This document shows, one piece after another, positions 19,023 to 27,003 of a stretch of DNA of 64,000 nt. Source of the DNA: an uncultured Clostridia bacterium (GTDB lineage: Bacteria; Bacillota; Clostridia; Oscillospirales; CAG-272); NCBI GenBank assembly GCA_904501865.1, contig CAJGCF010000001.1, positions 1-64,000 of the forward strand, in the 5' to 3' direction. The position numbers and the translations under genes were made by a program. Under the pieces are notes generated by a model that worked only from the letters and a program-made list of their open reading frames with translations, was not told the DNA's origin and ran no database searches. The number at the start of each line of letters is the position of its first letter. The stretch's first letter is position 1.

Positions 19023-20498
19023 ATGAACGAGCAGGAAATGTATAAAAATCAAAAACGCAAGATTCGGTCCACGGGAATATCGTGGCGCCTTTTTGGTACG
19101 CTTGCCTTGTTCGTCCTTCTCGTGCTCATAGTTATATGGATATTTCAGATAGTCCTTCTCAACGACTTTTACGAGGAATCAATGCTTGAGGAATTCAGTT
19201 CAACAGACGACGAGATATTTTCAAATCTCGGGAATGAGGGCGCTATGGCAGACGCTGCGTACAAGCGCTCTGTGGAGACCGATACCTGTATAATACTGTT
19301 CAAGGTCGTGGAGGGAAGCGCAGAAAAGCTGGCTAATGCAGACGCTAATATGGGATGTATATTGCATCATCTGCAGAGTGACGGACTTGCGCGGCTATAT
19401 TCAGAGGCGTGCGCAAACGGAGGAGTATTCACCCAAAAGATAGAAAGCCCGAATGAAAACAGTACGGCGATGGATTCCATATACGTATCTGTAAGAACAG
19501 ATAGCGAGGGTCAGGAATATATACTTATGATGGACTCCGAGCTTGTCCCCCTGCGTCCCACAGTCAAGACTCTTGAGAGGCAGTTTGGTTGGATAATGTG
19601 CATACTGATAATGGGAGCTCTTATAATAGCCTTGGCTATATCTAGGTTGATATGCGTTCCCATTGAGAAGATGAGCCGATCGGCGAGAAGTCTTGCAAAG
19701 GGAGATTACAGCACGCAGTTCTCCGCGGTAGGATACCGTGAGATAGAGGAGCTCGCCGAGGCGCTAAACTACGCGACGTCAGAACTTGCAAAAAATGACG
19801 ACCTGCAGAGAGAGCTTATAGCAAACATTTCTCACGATCTGCGTACACCGCTTACAATGATAAAGGGATACAGCGAGGTAATTAGAGATATTCCGGGTGA
19901 AAATAATCCCGAGAACGTGCAGGTAATTATAGACGAGACGGAGAGGCTTACCGAGCTTGTAAACGATATGCTCGACCTTTCAAAGATAAGATCGGGTACG
20001 CGTAAGCCCGAGATGGAGACGTTAAATCTCACCGAGACGGTCAGGACAGTGCTTGTCCGTTATGAAAAGCTCACCGAGAGGGACGGATACGACATTTCCT
20101 TTGAGGCAGGCGAGGAAGTATATGTGACAGCTGACAGAACAATGCTTTTGCAGGTCATATACAATCTTATAAATAACGCTCTTAACTATACGGGTGAGGA
20201 CAAAAAGGTAAGTATAGTCCAATCTGTGTGGGACAATAAGGTGCGTATATCTGTTATAGATACCGGCGAGGGAATAGCGCCCGAGGATATACCGTATATA
20301 TGGGACAGATATTATAAGGTGGATAAGGTGCATAAGCGTGCCAAGATAGGCACGGGACTTGGACTTTCCATAGTCAAGGGCATACTTGAGGCTCATTCTG
20401 CACCTTACGGAGTGGAGAGCGAGATAGGAAAGGGCTCTAATTTCTGGTTTGAAATGGAGACCTTCAGGTCAGCTGATGATAATACTTTAGAGTTGTAA
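19023..20498 (+). CDS. Two-component sensor histidine kinase
   Basis: This is a membrane sensor kinase of 491 residues. Two transmembrane segments (about 24-47 and 187-207) flank an extracytoplasmic sensor domain of about 140 residues. A HAMP linker follows, then HisKA with NISHDLRTPL (His271 as phosphorylation site) and HATPase_c with NLINNALNYTG, DTGEGIAPED and GTGLGLSIVK. It forms an operon with the response regulator and probably the HtrA gene. The ligand is unknown. Confidence 0.92.
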   Translation: MNEQEMYKNQKRKIRSTGISWRLFGTLALFVLLVLIVIWIFQIVLLNDFYEESMLEEFSSTDDEIFSNLGNEGAMADAAYKRSVETDTCIILFKVVEGSAEKLANADANMGCILHHLQSDGLARLYSEACANGGVFTQKIESPNENSTAMDSIYVSVRTDSEGQEYILMMDSELVPLRPTVKTLERQFGWIMCILIMGALIIALAISRLICVPIEKMSRSARSLAKGDYSTQFSAVGYREIEELAEALNYATSELAKNDDLQRELIANISHDLRTPLTMIKGYSEVIRDIPGENNPENVQVIIDETERLTELVNDMLDLSKIRSGTRKPEMETLNLTETVRTVLVRYEKLTERDGYDISFEAGEEVYVTADRTMLLQVIYNLINNALNYTGEDKKVSIVQSVWDNKVRISVIDTGEGIAPEDIPYIWDRYYKVDKVHKRAKIGTGLGLSIVKGILEAHSAPYGVESEIGKGSNFWFEMETFRSADDNTLEL

Positions 20499-20524
20499 AA
20501 AATAATGTTTTTTGAACTTACGTA

Positions 20525-20553
20525 TTGCATTTTGAAATAAAATGTATTAAAAT
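20525..20553 (+). promoter_or_regulatory. Promoter before the rlmA-like gene
   Basis: TTGCAT, a 17-bp spacer and TAAAAT lie about 65 bp upstream of the TTG start. Confidence 0.6.
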
Positions 20554-20620
20554 ACTATATAGAGATATCTAACCGAGTCATATCGGGCAGATATGATAAA
20601 TTTACGTTTGGAGAATTACC

Positions 20621-21457
20621 TTGACAGACCGCAGAGAGATAATAGAGAATATCATAAGGTGTCCGATATGCTCGGAGGCTCTTTTCGTCACGGATGACGG
20701 CAAGAGTGCGCTATGCCGAGGAGCGAGACGACATTGCTTTGATTTTTCAAAGGACGGATATTTGAGCCTTTCCTCGCAGGGCGGCGGAGGGGACTCCAAA
20801 GAAGCGGTCACGGCGCGCCGCAGATTCCTTGAAAAGAACTATTATCTTGATAAGGCGAACGCTATATGTCAGACGGTGAAAAAATATCTGCCGCAAAGCT
20901 CGGTCATAATAGATGCAGGGTGCGGAGAGGGATACTATACCTCAAGGCTTGCGGAATGTGCAGACCGTGTGATAGGATTTGACCTTTCAAAGTTTGCCTG
21001 TGCCGCGGCGGCTAAATATGCGAAAAAAGAGGGAATTGGCAATCTTTTATATGCTACGGCAAGTGTTTTCGAGCTTCCCGTGACGGATAACAGGTCTGAC
21101 GCGATAGTAAATATTTTCGCCCCGTGTGCCGAAGATGAATATATGCGAGCTCTCAAGGATGGAGGATATCTTTTCGTCGTAGGAGCGGGCAGGCAGCATC
21201 TTATGGGGCTCAAGGAGCTTCTCTACGATAACGTGTACGAAAACGGAGAGAGGCGTGACCTTCCCACGCGTATGGAGCACGTGGAGAAAGTCATCTGCAC
21301 CAATGAGATAACGGTGCGCGGACAGGAGGACGTTGAGGCTCTGTTTTCTATGACGCCGTATTATTGGCGAACAAGTGTCGGTGACAAAGCAAAGCTTGAG
21401 GGAGTAGAAGCTCTCACTACAACTGTGGAATTTGAAATAAACGTATATAAAAAATAA
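20621..21457 (+). CDS. RlmA-like 23S rRNA (guanine-N1)-methyltransferase
   Basis: This SAM-dependent methyltransferase of 278 residues has an N-terminal zinc finger: CPIC at 14-17, then a Cys and a His in ALCRGARRHCFDF. The DGYLSLS segment is typical of RlmA, which methylates helix 35 of 23S rRNA. The SAM-binding motif is VIIDAGCGEGYYTSRL. Translation starts at TTG with GGAG 8 nt upstream. Whether it methylates G745 or G748 cannot be told. The glycosyltransferase gene starts 16 bp later, so the two are probably co-transcribed. Confidence 0.82.
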   Translation: MTDRREIIENIIRCPICSEALFVTDDGKSALCRGARRHCFDFSKDGYLSLSSQGGGGDSKEAVTARRRFLEKNYYLDKANAICQTVKKYLPQSSVIIDAGCGEGYYTSRLAECADRVIGFDLSKFACAAAAKYAKKEGIGNLLYATASVFELPVTDNRSDAIVNIFAPCAEDEYMRALKDGGYLFVVGAGRQHLMGLKELLYDNVYENGERRDLPTRMEHVEKVICTNEITVRGQEDVEALFSMTPYYWRTSVGDKAKLEGVEALTTTVEFEINVYKK

Positions 21458-21473
21458 AGATTGGACTGAGGAT

Positions 21474-22187
21474 ATGAAATTTTCACTTTGCATACCTATG
21501 TATAACGAGGAGCCCATCATCAGAGAGACGGCGCGGATACTTTCTGATTATATGTCGGCGAATTTTGACGACTATGAGATAATTTTTTCAAACGACGGCT
21601 CAAAGGACGGCTGCGATAAAGCGGTAGAGGAGCTTGGACTCCCTTGTGTCCGAGTGGTCGGATATGAGCAGAATATGGGAAAGGGATACGCGGTGAGGAC
21701 GGCTATTCTTGCCGCCGAGGGCGATATTATAATGTTCACCGACGCAGACCTTGCGTATGGCACGGACGTTATCAAAAGAGTTTACGAGACGTTTGAGCAG
21801 AATCCCGATGCGGATATAGTCATAGGCTCGCGCAATCTACATAAGGACGGATACGAGGGATATACCGCGATACGCAAGATAGCCTCGAAGGTATATATCA
21901 AGGTGTTGTCGATACTCGGCGGCTTTAAGCTCTCGGATTCACAGTGCGGTTGTAAGGCGTTCAGACGTGACGCCGCTAAAAAGATATTCCCTCGGTGCGA
22001 GGTAAACCGCTTCGCGTTTGACTTTGAGTGTATCCTCTGGGCAGTGAAATTCGGTATGAAGATAGTCGAGATGCCCGTCAAGATAATCAACCACAGAGAG
22101 AGCAAGGTAAGCGTGCTTCGTGATTCCTTCAAAATGGTGAGAGATATTTTGAAGATGAGAAGAAGGATCAAAAAGGCTAAAATATAA
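21474..22187 (+). CDS. Family 2 glycosyltransferase, dolichol-phosphate-mannose-synthase-like
   Basis: This 237-residue GT-A enzyme moves a hexose from a nucleotide sugar to, most likely, a polyprenyl phosphate at the inner membrane face. It starts FSLCIPMYNEEPII, has EIIFSNDGSKDG and the metal-binding MFTDADLAYG, and then the DPM1-type motif DSQCGCKAFRR. No transmembrane segments are seen, unlike GtrB or ArnC homologues. The acceptor is unknown. A strong hairpin terminator closes this transcript. Confidence 0.85.
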   Translation: MKFSLCIPMYNEEPIIRETARILSDYMSANFDDYEIIFSNDGSKDGCDKAVEELGLPCVRVVGYEQNMGKGYAVRTAILAAEGDIIMFTDADLAYGTDVIKRVYETFEQNPDADIVIGSRNLHKDGYEGYTAIRKIASKVYIKVLSILGGFKLSDSQCGCKAFRRDAAKKIFPRCEVNRFAFDFECILWAVKFGMKIVEMPVKIINHRESKVSVLRDSFKMVRDILKMRRRIKKAKI

Positions 22188-22192
22188 TCGCA

Positions 22193-22236
22193 TAAATAAA
22201 AGTCCCACGGCAAGTGGGACTTTTATTTATTTTTTC
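22193..22236. terminator. Bidirectional terminator
   Basis: A perfect 16-bp stem (TAAATAAAAGTCCCAC and its complement) with loop GGCAA is followed by a T-run on the + strand and preceded by A residues. It ends the glycosyltransferase transcript and, on the other strand, overlaps the end of the lysine-rich gene. Confidence 0.85.
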
Positions 22237-22532
22237 TTAGGTGGCTTATACTTTTTAAGAGGCTTTGCCTTCTTTTGACTCTTTTCCTTTTTCAGTATGA
22301 GCGTGCCTGTTTTTTTATCCACCTTACCAAGCTTTTTGTTTTTCTTCTTTTTCTTCTTGGCGCTCTTTTTGATTATCTGATTTATCTGCGCTAGCTTGAC
22401 GGCTATCTTTTCTGCCGTTTCGAGAGCGTTGTATATTCTTGTCTCAATATCGGGCTTTCTCTTAGCGGGAGAGCACTCTGTTTCTACTTCATCGCAAGAA
22501 AATTCCCGATTGCCTTTTTTCTCACATTTCAT
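22227..22532 (-). CDS. Small lysine-rich protein of unknown function
   Basis: This 101-residue protein starts 10 bp after the uridine phosphorylase stop, at an ATG preceded by GGTGA. The first part has three Cys; the middle (ETRIYNALETAEKIAVKLAQ) can form a helix; the last 45 residues are very rich in Lys with a repeated KKxKP-like pattern, ending in PPKKK. The strongly basic tail suggests binding to nucleic acid or another polyanion, which is inference. Its stop codon lies inside the downstream terminator stem. An extended frame reaches 22583 but overlaps the phosphorylase gene. I recognise no family. Confidence 0.5.
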   Translation of the reverse strand: MKCEKKGNREFSCDEVETECSPAKRKPDIETRIYNALETAEKIAVKLAQINQIIKKSAKKKKKKNKKLGKVDKKTGTLILKKEKSQKKAKPLKKYKPPKKK

Positions 22533-22542
22533 AATTTCACCG

Positions 22543-23325
22543 TTATTTAGAGGACGCAAGATCGTCCTTGATGAGCTTCTCAATAGCCTTGACGGTTACC
22601 CTTATAGCCGCCTCGGTGTTGTGGGTCTCGTCAGAGTGAGTATCAAGCCCCGCGTTGAAGCGCTCCTGGTTCCATACGCAAGAGAAGACCGCACCGCAGC
22701 GTATTCCAAGGAATGACGCTACCGTGAACAACGTGCCCGATTCCATTTCGCTTGCAAGTACACCAAGACGCTTCCATGCCTCCCATTTTCCAAGGAGCAT
22801 AGACGACGTAGGCATGCGCGTGGGATCGTGCTGACCGTAAAATGAATCCTTTGCCTGAACTACACCCGTGTGATTGGAAAAACCAAGCTCTCGCACCGCA
22901 TCTTTGAGAGCGCAAAGCACGTCGGTATCAGATACGGCGGGGAATTCTATGGGCGCATATTCTCGGGACGTTCCGTCCTGACGCACGGCACCACTCGCAA
23001 TGATAACGTCTCCCGACTTTACCTTGAGAGATATACCGCCACAGGTTCCCACACGTATAAACGTGTGAGCGCCGAGCGCGGCAAGCTCCTCCATAGCGAT
23101 AGCGGCAGAAGGACCGCCTATTCCCGTGGAACACACGGTAACAGTCTCGCCGAGAAGAGTACCGTTCCATATATTGTACTCACGGTTTGAAGACACGTGA
23201 TATGGATTATCAAGAAAGGCGGCTATTTTTTCGCATCTTCCGGGGTCGCCTGGAACTACGCAATATTTACCCACCTGTCCCTGACAGGCGTTGATGTGAT
23301 ATTGTTTTTCATGAGAGGATAGCAT
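22543..23325 (-). CDS. udp: Uridine phosphorylase
   Basis: This enzyme splits uridine with phosphate into uracil and ribose-1-phosphate for pyrimidine salvage. The 260-residue sequence follows E. coli Udp closely: [57 protein letters not shown] and the nucleoside-binding [16 protein letters not shown] keeps a Gln-x(n)-Arg arrangement typical of uracil recognition, so uridine phosphorylase fits better than purine nucleoside phosphorylase. An AGGAGG site precedes the ATG, and a perfect sigma-A promoter lies upstream. Confidence 0.9.
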   Translation of the reverse strand: MLSSHEKQYHINACQGQVGKYCVVPGDPGRCEKIAAFLDNPYHVSSNREYNIWNGTLLGETVTVCSTGIGGPSAAIAMEELAALGAHTFIRVGTCGGISLKVKSGDVIIASGAVRQDGTSREYAPIEFPAVSDTDVLCALKDAVRELGFSNHTGVVQAKDSFYGQHDPTRMPTSSMLLGKWEAWKRLGVLASEMESGTLFTVASFLGIRCGAVFSCVWNQERFNAGLDTHSDETHNTEAAIRVTVKAIEKLIKDDLASSK

Positions 23326-23377
23326 CTGTACCTCCTAAAATTCTGTTGATTTCAAGATATTATAGTTTACTATCCTC

Positions 23378-23406
23378 ATTATAACATACACGGAAAAAAT
23401 TTTCAA
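23378..23406 (-). promoter_or_regulatory. Sigma-A promoter of udp
   Basis: On the - strand TTGAAA, a 17-bp spacer and TATAAT lie about 55 bp before the start. It faces away from spoVAD, whose own (probably sporulation sigma) promoter I could not identify. Confidence 0.8.
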
Positions 23407-23477
23407 CACTTTTTTTGTATAATGCGCTGAGCTTTACAGATACTAAAATAAAAATCCAAACAGAAAGGCTGATTTTT

Positions 23478-24473
23478 ATGGCGAAGGAGATAATAAAGCT
23501 CGACGCTTCCTTTGTTTCCTACGGTAACGCGGTGGGCAAAAAGGAATACGAGGGACCTCTTGGAGCTCTTTTTGATATACACGATACAGACGACAGATTT
23601 GGCAAGGATACCTGGGAGAGTGCCGAGAGTGAGATGCAAAGAGTGGCATTCAATATGGCTCTTAATAAAAAGGGACTTTGCTTTGAAGATATAGGCGCGC
23701 TTTTTGCGGGCGACCTGCTCAATCAGTGTGTGGGCTCGGCTTACGGTCTTTGCGGATGCAACATTCCGTATTTTGGGCTTTACGGAGCCTGCTCAACGTG
23801 TGGAGAGGGAATAATGCTTGCGTCGATACTGACAACGCACAAGGTGTTTGAGCGTTGTGCCGCCGTAACGTCGTCGCATAACTGCTCCGCGGAGCGACAG
23901 TACCGAACACCCATAGAGTACGGATCGCAAAGAGCGCCGACGTCTCAATGGACGGTAACGGGCTCGGGAGCATTTATTATCGGTGACTCTGACGCAGGAA
24001 AAGTGAAAATAAGCGCGGCTATGCCGGGTAAGGTTATAGACAAGGGCGTAAATGATGCCAACAATATGGGCGCGGCTATGACGCCGGCGGTATGTGACAC
24101 GCTGGTCAGATATTTCAAGGAGAGCAACACCCGTCCCGAGAATTATGACCTTATAATCACGGGAGACCTTGGATACGAGGGACACGGAATATTAAAGGAA
24201 TTTATGAGTATAGAAGGATATGACCTTGGCGATAACTACACGGATTGTGGAATACTCATATTTGACAAGGAAAGACAGGACACTCACTCAGGCGGCTCGG
24301 GCTGTGGGTGCTCGGCAAGCGTTATATCGGCGTACGTCCTGCCCGAGATGGAGAAGGGTCGCATCAAGAGGACTATATTTGTGGCATCAGGAGCTATGAT
24401 GAGCCCTGATATGATAAAACAGGGCGAAAGCATTCCCGCCATAGGACACCTGCTTGTATTCGAAAGCACGTAA
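23478..24473 (+). CDS. spoVAD: Stage V sporulation protein AD
   Basis: SpoVAD binds dipicolinic acid and helps the SpoVA channel move it into the developing spore. The 331-residue protein has the thiolase-like fold and family landmarks: VSYGNAVGKKEYEGPLG near the start, DDRFGKDTWESAES, NIPYFGLYGACSTCGEG, SSHNCSAERQYRTP and GSGCGCSA. I chose the ATG at 23478 (AGAAAGG upstream), which begins MAKEIIKLD just before the conserved region. The usual partner spoVAC is not adjacent. spoVAE follows 45 bp later. Confidence 0.95.
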   Translation: MAKEIIKLDASFVSYGNAVGKKEYEGPLGALFDIHDTDDRFGKDTWESAESEMQRVAFNMALNKKGLCFEDIGALFAGDLLNQCVGSAYGLCGCNIPYFGLYGACSTCGEGIMLASILTTHKVFERCAAVTSSHNCSAERQYRTPIEYGSQRAPTSQWTVTGSGAFIIGDSDAGKVKISAAMPGKVIDKGVNDANNMGAAMTPAVCDTLVRYFKESNTRPENYDLIITGDLGYEGHGILKEFMSIEGYDLGDNYTDCGILIFDKERQDTHSGGSGCGCSASVISAYVLPEMEKGRIKRTIFVASGAMMSPDMIKQGESIPAIGHLLVFEST

Positions 24474-24518
24474 GCCACAAAATTCATTAACAATATCTAT
24501 GCTAAAATGGAGATTATA

Positions 24519-24887
24519 ATGGAAACATTCAGTAAATTTATATGGGCATTCGTAATAGGCGGAGCCTTGTGTGTTATTGCCCAGATATTGATAGACAAGA
24601 CCAAGCTCACACCCGCGAGAATACTCGTATGCTACGTGACGGCAGGTGTGGTTCTCGGAGCACTCGGATTGTATAAGCCCATAGTCGACCTCGCGGGAGC
24701 GGGAGCGACAGTTCCCCTGACGGGTTTCGGCTACCTCATATCCGAGGGAGTAAGGGAGGCTGTGGACAAGCAAGGGCTTCTCGGAGCTCTGACGGGAGGT
24801 CTGACTGCCGCCGCAGGCGGCATTGCGGCAGCATTGATATTCGGCTATCTCGCTGCCGTTCTTTTCAGGGGAAAGAGAAGGGGATAA
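24519..24887 (+). CDS. spoVAE: Stage V sporulation protein AE
   Basis: This is a small integral membrane subunit of the SpoVA dipicolinate channel in the inner spore membrane. It has 122 residues with three or four hydrophobic helices and the family-like PLTGFGYLISEGVREAV loop. The ATG at 24519 has GGAG 7 nt upstream; the in-frame ATG at 24507 would add four residues. It shares a transcript with spoVAD and ends 3 bp from the end of sigK on the opposite strand. Confidence 0.9.
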   Translation: METFSKFIWAFVIGGALCVIAQILIDKTKLTPARILVCYVTAGVVLGALGLYKPIVDLAGAGATVPLTGFGYLISEGVREAVDKQGLLGALTGGLTAAAGGIAAALIFGYLAAVLFRGKRRG

Positions 24888-24890
24888 TTA

Positions 24891-25580
24891 TTATCCGTCA
24901 AGAGCGCTTTTGAGCTTTTCAAGAGCGCTCTTTTCAATTCTGGAGACGTATGATCGTGAAATGCCGAGCTTTTCGGCTATTTCTCTTTGCGTAAGCTCAC
25001 GTGTTCCGTACAGACCGTATCTCATAACTATTATCTGCCGTTCTCTGAGCGAAAGCACGGACTGAATGCACCGCAGAGCTTTGTCACTCATTATCTTTCG
25101 CTCTACCTCGCCCGATATATCCTCGTCGCTGCTTATAACGTCTATGTAGGCTAAAGGATTGCCGTCGCGGTCAACGTCGATAGTCTCGTTTATTGATATT
25201 TCGGAGGAGTGCTTTTTCTCGGATCTGAAGCTCATAAGTATCTCGTTTTGAATGCATTTTGAGGCATAGGTGGCAAATCTCGTGCCGTTCTCTATGTTGT
25301 AGGTATCAACTGCCTTGACGAGACCTATCGTACCGATAGATACGAGGTCCTCCTGATTTTTACTCGACGCGTAGTATTTGCGCACTATGTGAGATACCAG
25401 ACGAAGATTGTGGAGTATTAAAAGCTGACGTGCGTTTTCGTCTCCCTTCTTCATCAGAAGAAAATTGTTTTTCTCTTCCTCGGCAGAGAGAGTTGGAGGG
25501 AAATTTTGCTGTGTCGTTATTCCGAGCACAGGAGATAAAAGCTTTGCCAGAGTAGCGAGTATTAATGAAAAAATCAACAT
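24891..25580 (-). CDS. sigK: RNA polymerase sporulation sigma factor SigK
   Basis: SigK is the late mother-cell sigma factor. The 229-residue reading frame is complete, with no skin-type interruption. The N-terminal hydrophobic pro-sequence (MLIFSLILATLAKLLSPVLG) is typical of pro-SigK, which is cleaved at the outer forespore membrane. Region 2 has HNLRLVSHIVRKYY and DLVSIGTIGLVKAV; region 4 has LTQREIAEKLGISRSYVSRIEKSAL. A GAGGTGA site precedes the ATG. Upstream at about 25640 is a CATATATT box that could be a SigE-type -10, which is weak. Confidence 0.93.
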   Translation of the reverse strand: MLIFSLILATLAKLLSPVLGITTQQNFPPTLSAEEEKNNFLLMKKGDENARQLLILHNLRLVSHIVRKYYASSKNQEDLVSIGTIGLVKAVDTYNIENGTRFATYASKCIQNEILMSFRSEKKHSSEISINETIDVDRDGNPLAYIDVISSDEDISGEVERKIMSDKALRCIQSVLSLRERQIIVMRYGLYGTRELTQREIAEKLGISRSYVSRIEKSALEKLKSALDG

Positions 25581-25679
25581 ATATCACCTCATTACAGAAT
25601 TTTTAGCTGTAAGGAGAATATATGAAGGCTCGGCATGTACTTATTTTTGCGGACAAAAAGAAAAATTTTTCTATTTGTA

Positions 25680-25708
25680 TTGACATGCTCCGAGAATGGT
25701 GGTATAAT
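25680..25708 (+). promoter_or_regulatory. Consensus sigma-A promoter of the TPP riboswitch-thiT unit
   Basis: TTGACA, a 17-bp spacer and TATAAT, both hexamers perfect. Transcription would begin about 30 bp before the riboswitch aptamer. Confidence 0.88.
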
Positions 25709-25746
25709 TATCCCGTTGGGATACCAACGTACAACCGCATAAAAAA

Positions 25747-25834
25747 TCAGGGGTGCTTTGCCGACTGCTCGGCAGGCTGAGATGGAGAGATCCAAACCCT
25801 TGTACCTGATACGGATAATACCGGCGTAGGAAGA
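25747..25834 (+). ncRNA. TPP (THI-element) riboswitch aptamer
   Basis: The aptamer carries the hallmark order of the thiamine pyrophosphate riboswitch: GGGGTGC, then CTGAGA (25777-25782), then ACCC and ACCTGAT (25804-25810), GGATAATACC and GCGTAGGAA. It sits between a perfect promoter and a hairpin terminator upstream of a thiamine transporter gene, so bound TPP should switch off thiT. Confidence 0.95.
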
Positions 25835-25901
25835 TTTTGTTGATATATTTGTTGTGATATTACGCGCAAGCCCCATTTTGTGCAGAGTGATATCCTCAGA
25901 G

Positions 25902-25941
25902 ATTCATCCGACCGTGATTTTTCGTGCGGATGAATTTTTTA
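25902..25941 (+). terminator. Expression-platform terminator of the TPP riboswitch
   Basis: The stem ATTCATCCG / CGGATGAAT is followed by six T residues, ending just before the ribosome site of thiT. It is the likely OFF state of the switch. Confidence 0.85.
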
Positions 25942-25959
25942 TTTAAGGAGGAAATCACA

Positions 25960-26550
25960 ATGAAGAAAAGAATTCTTTGTGTCACAGAGGGTGCTCTTAT
26001 AATTGCTCTGGCTTATGTTTTAGAGCTGCTCTGTGTGTGGCTGAATACCATTATGGGTATCGGTGCGCTTTTGCCTTTCGGAGGCACTATAACCGTGAGT
26101 ATGCTACCCATAGCGTACTATTCTTACAGAAGGGGAGCAGCATGGGGACTTGGCGCGGGATTCGTATATGCCCTGATTCAGATGCTTCTCGGATTTTACA
26201 TTCCACCCGCTAATACTTGGTGGGCACTTGCTATGTGCGTATTGCTTGACTATATGATAGCCTTTATGGTGGTAGGCTTGGCAGATATATTTGCCAAACC
26301 CTTCGGCAAGCATAGGCTCGCGGGATATTGCGTTGGAGCGGTGGCAGTGTGCCTGATAAGATTTGTCAGTAGCTTTTTGTCGGGTGTGATTTTATGGGGA
26401 AGCTACGCGCCTGAGGGAATGAACGTATGGGAATACTCACTTGTATACAACGCGTCGTATATGTTGCCTAACGCGTTGCTTACGGGAGTGTTTGCCGTGA
26501 TAATATGCGCGGCTATGGACCCAAAAACCCTTAAGCCAATGAAAAAATAA
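25960..26550 (+). CDS. thiT: Energy-coupled thiamine transporter ThiT
   Basis: ThiT is the substrate-binding membrane subunit of an ECF transporter that takes up thiamine. The 196-residue protein has about six hydrophobic helices and family landmarks: LPFGGTITVSMLPIAYYSYR, RGAAWGLGAGFVYALIQ and a Trp-rich loop with LLDYMIAFMV. The ATG at 25960 has a strong AAGGAGG; an earlier in-frame start falls inside the terminator hairpin. TPP riboswitch control supports the substrate. The shared EcfAAT module is not in the window. Confidence 0.92.
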   Translation: MKKRILCVTEGALIIALAYVLELLCVWLNTIMGIGALLPFGGTITVSMLPIAYYSYRRGAAWGLGAGFVYALIQMLLGFYIPPANTWWALAMCVLLDYMIAFMVVGLADIFAKPFGKHRLAGYCVGAVAVCLIRFVSSFLSGVILWGSYAPEGMNVWEYSLVYNASYMLPNALLTGVFAVIICAAMDPKTLKPMKK

Positions 26551-26562
26551 AGAATAATTAAC

Positions 26563-26617
26563 TTTACTTAACACAAATCTAATAAAATTTAAGTAAACTT
26601 AATTAAATCCAAGTAAA
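26563..26617. repeat. AT-rich inverted repeat after thiT
   Basis: TTTACTTAA (26563-26571) and TTAAGTAAA (26589-26597) form a 9-bp inverted repeat. A related AAGTAAA follows at about 26611. No coding sequence is visible; it could be a protein-binding site or neutral AT-rich sequence. Confidence 0.4.
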
Positions 26618-26683
26618 AAGCACCTGTTGCATATGGCGCGTATTCTTAAGGACAGTTTTAAGGATGCGCTACCTATCGACGGG

Positions 26684-26721
26684 AAATGACAGAGGATGCA
26701 TTTGTATTCTCTGTCATTTTT
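26684..26721 (+). terminator. Hairpin terminator downstream of thiT
   Basis: A perfect 11-bp stem (AAATGACAGAG with CTCTGTCATTT) with a 14-nt loop ends in five T residues. It is the first good terminator after thiT. Confidence 0.6.
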
Positions 26722-26747
26722 CTTGGTGCCTTCAGACGTGGAAATAA

Positions 26748-26930
26748 CCCCCAGTTCTACTGGGGGAAGAAAAAAAGCTTTAGCAATGAAAAAGCGGCGA
26801 GCTATATGCAAGCTGAAAACTCCATGGTATAATAAAAGCGGTTTGACACCGCAAAACTATGGAGGTAAAAATGAAAGGAAATAATGAAACTAAAAGTACG
26901 GCACACTCAAAATATAGATGTCAATTATAG
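26748..26930 (+). mobile_element. Left-end remnant of an IS200/IS605-family element
   Basis: The segment begins with a strong hairpin (CCCCCAGT, loop TCT, ACTGGGGG, 26748-26766), as at the left ends of IS200-type elements. About 50 bp later a nested stem pairs CTCCAT (26820-26825) with ATGGAG (26859-26864) around an inner GCGGT/ACCGC hairpin, masking the ribosome site of a tnpA start, as described for IS200. The tnpA frame is only 19 codons. The rest of the element, including its right end, is missing. Confidence 0.65.
26871..26930 (+). pseudogene. tnpA stub, IS200/IS605 transposase N-terminus
   Basis: Nineteen codons (MKGNNETKSTAHSKYRCQL) and a TAG stop. The AHSKYRCQ piece resembles the start of IS200-type Y1 transposases, just before their Tyr/His catalytic region. 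The HUH motif and catalytic Tyr are gone. A GGAGG site 6 nt upstream is intact, though sequestered in a predicted stem. Confidence 0.6.
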
Positions 26931-26955
26931 TTATATAAAATGAATAATTGTTATA

Positions 26956-26983
26956 TTGACACACAGGGAGGTTGTAATATAAT
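26956..26983 (+). promoter_or_regulatory. Orphan sigma-A-type promoter
   Basis: TTGACA, a 16-bp spacer and a perfect TATAAT, pointing at a stretch with no recognisable gene before the converging ABC transporter terminator. It may drive a small RNA or be left over from a lost gene. Confidence 0.6.
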
Positions 26984-27003
26984 TTATGTAAGAGGCGTTA
27001 TGT

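Noticed and set aside
25592..25876. 94-residue frame antisense to the TPP riboswitch
   Set aside because: The region is explained by promoter and riboswitch; the translation has no protein-like features.
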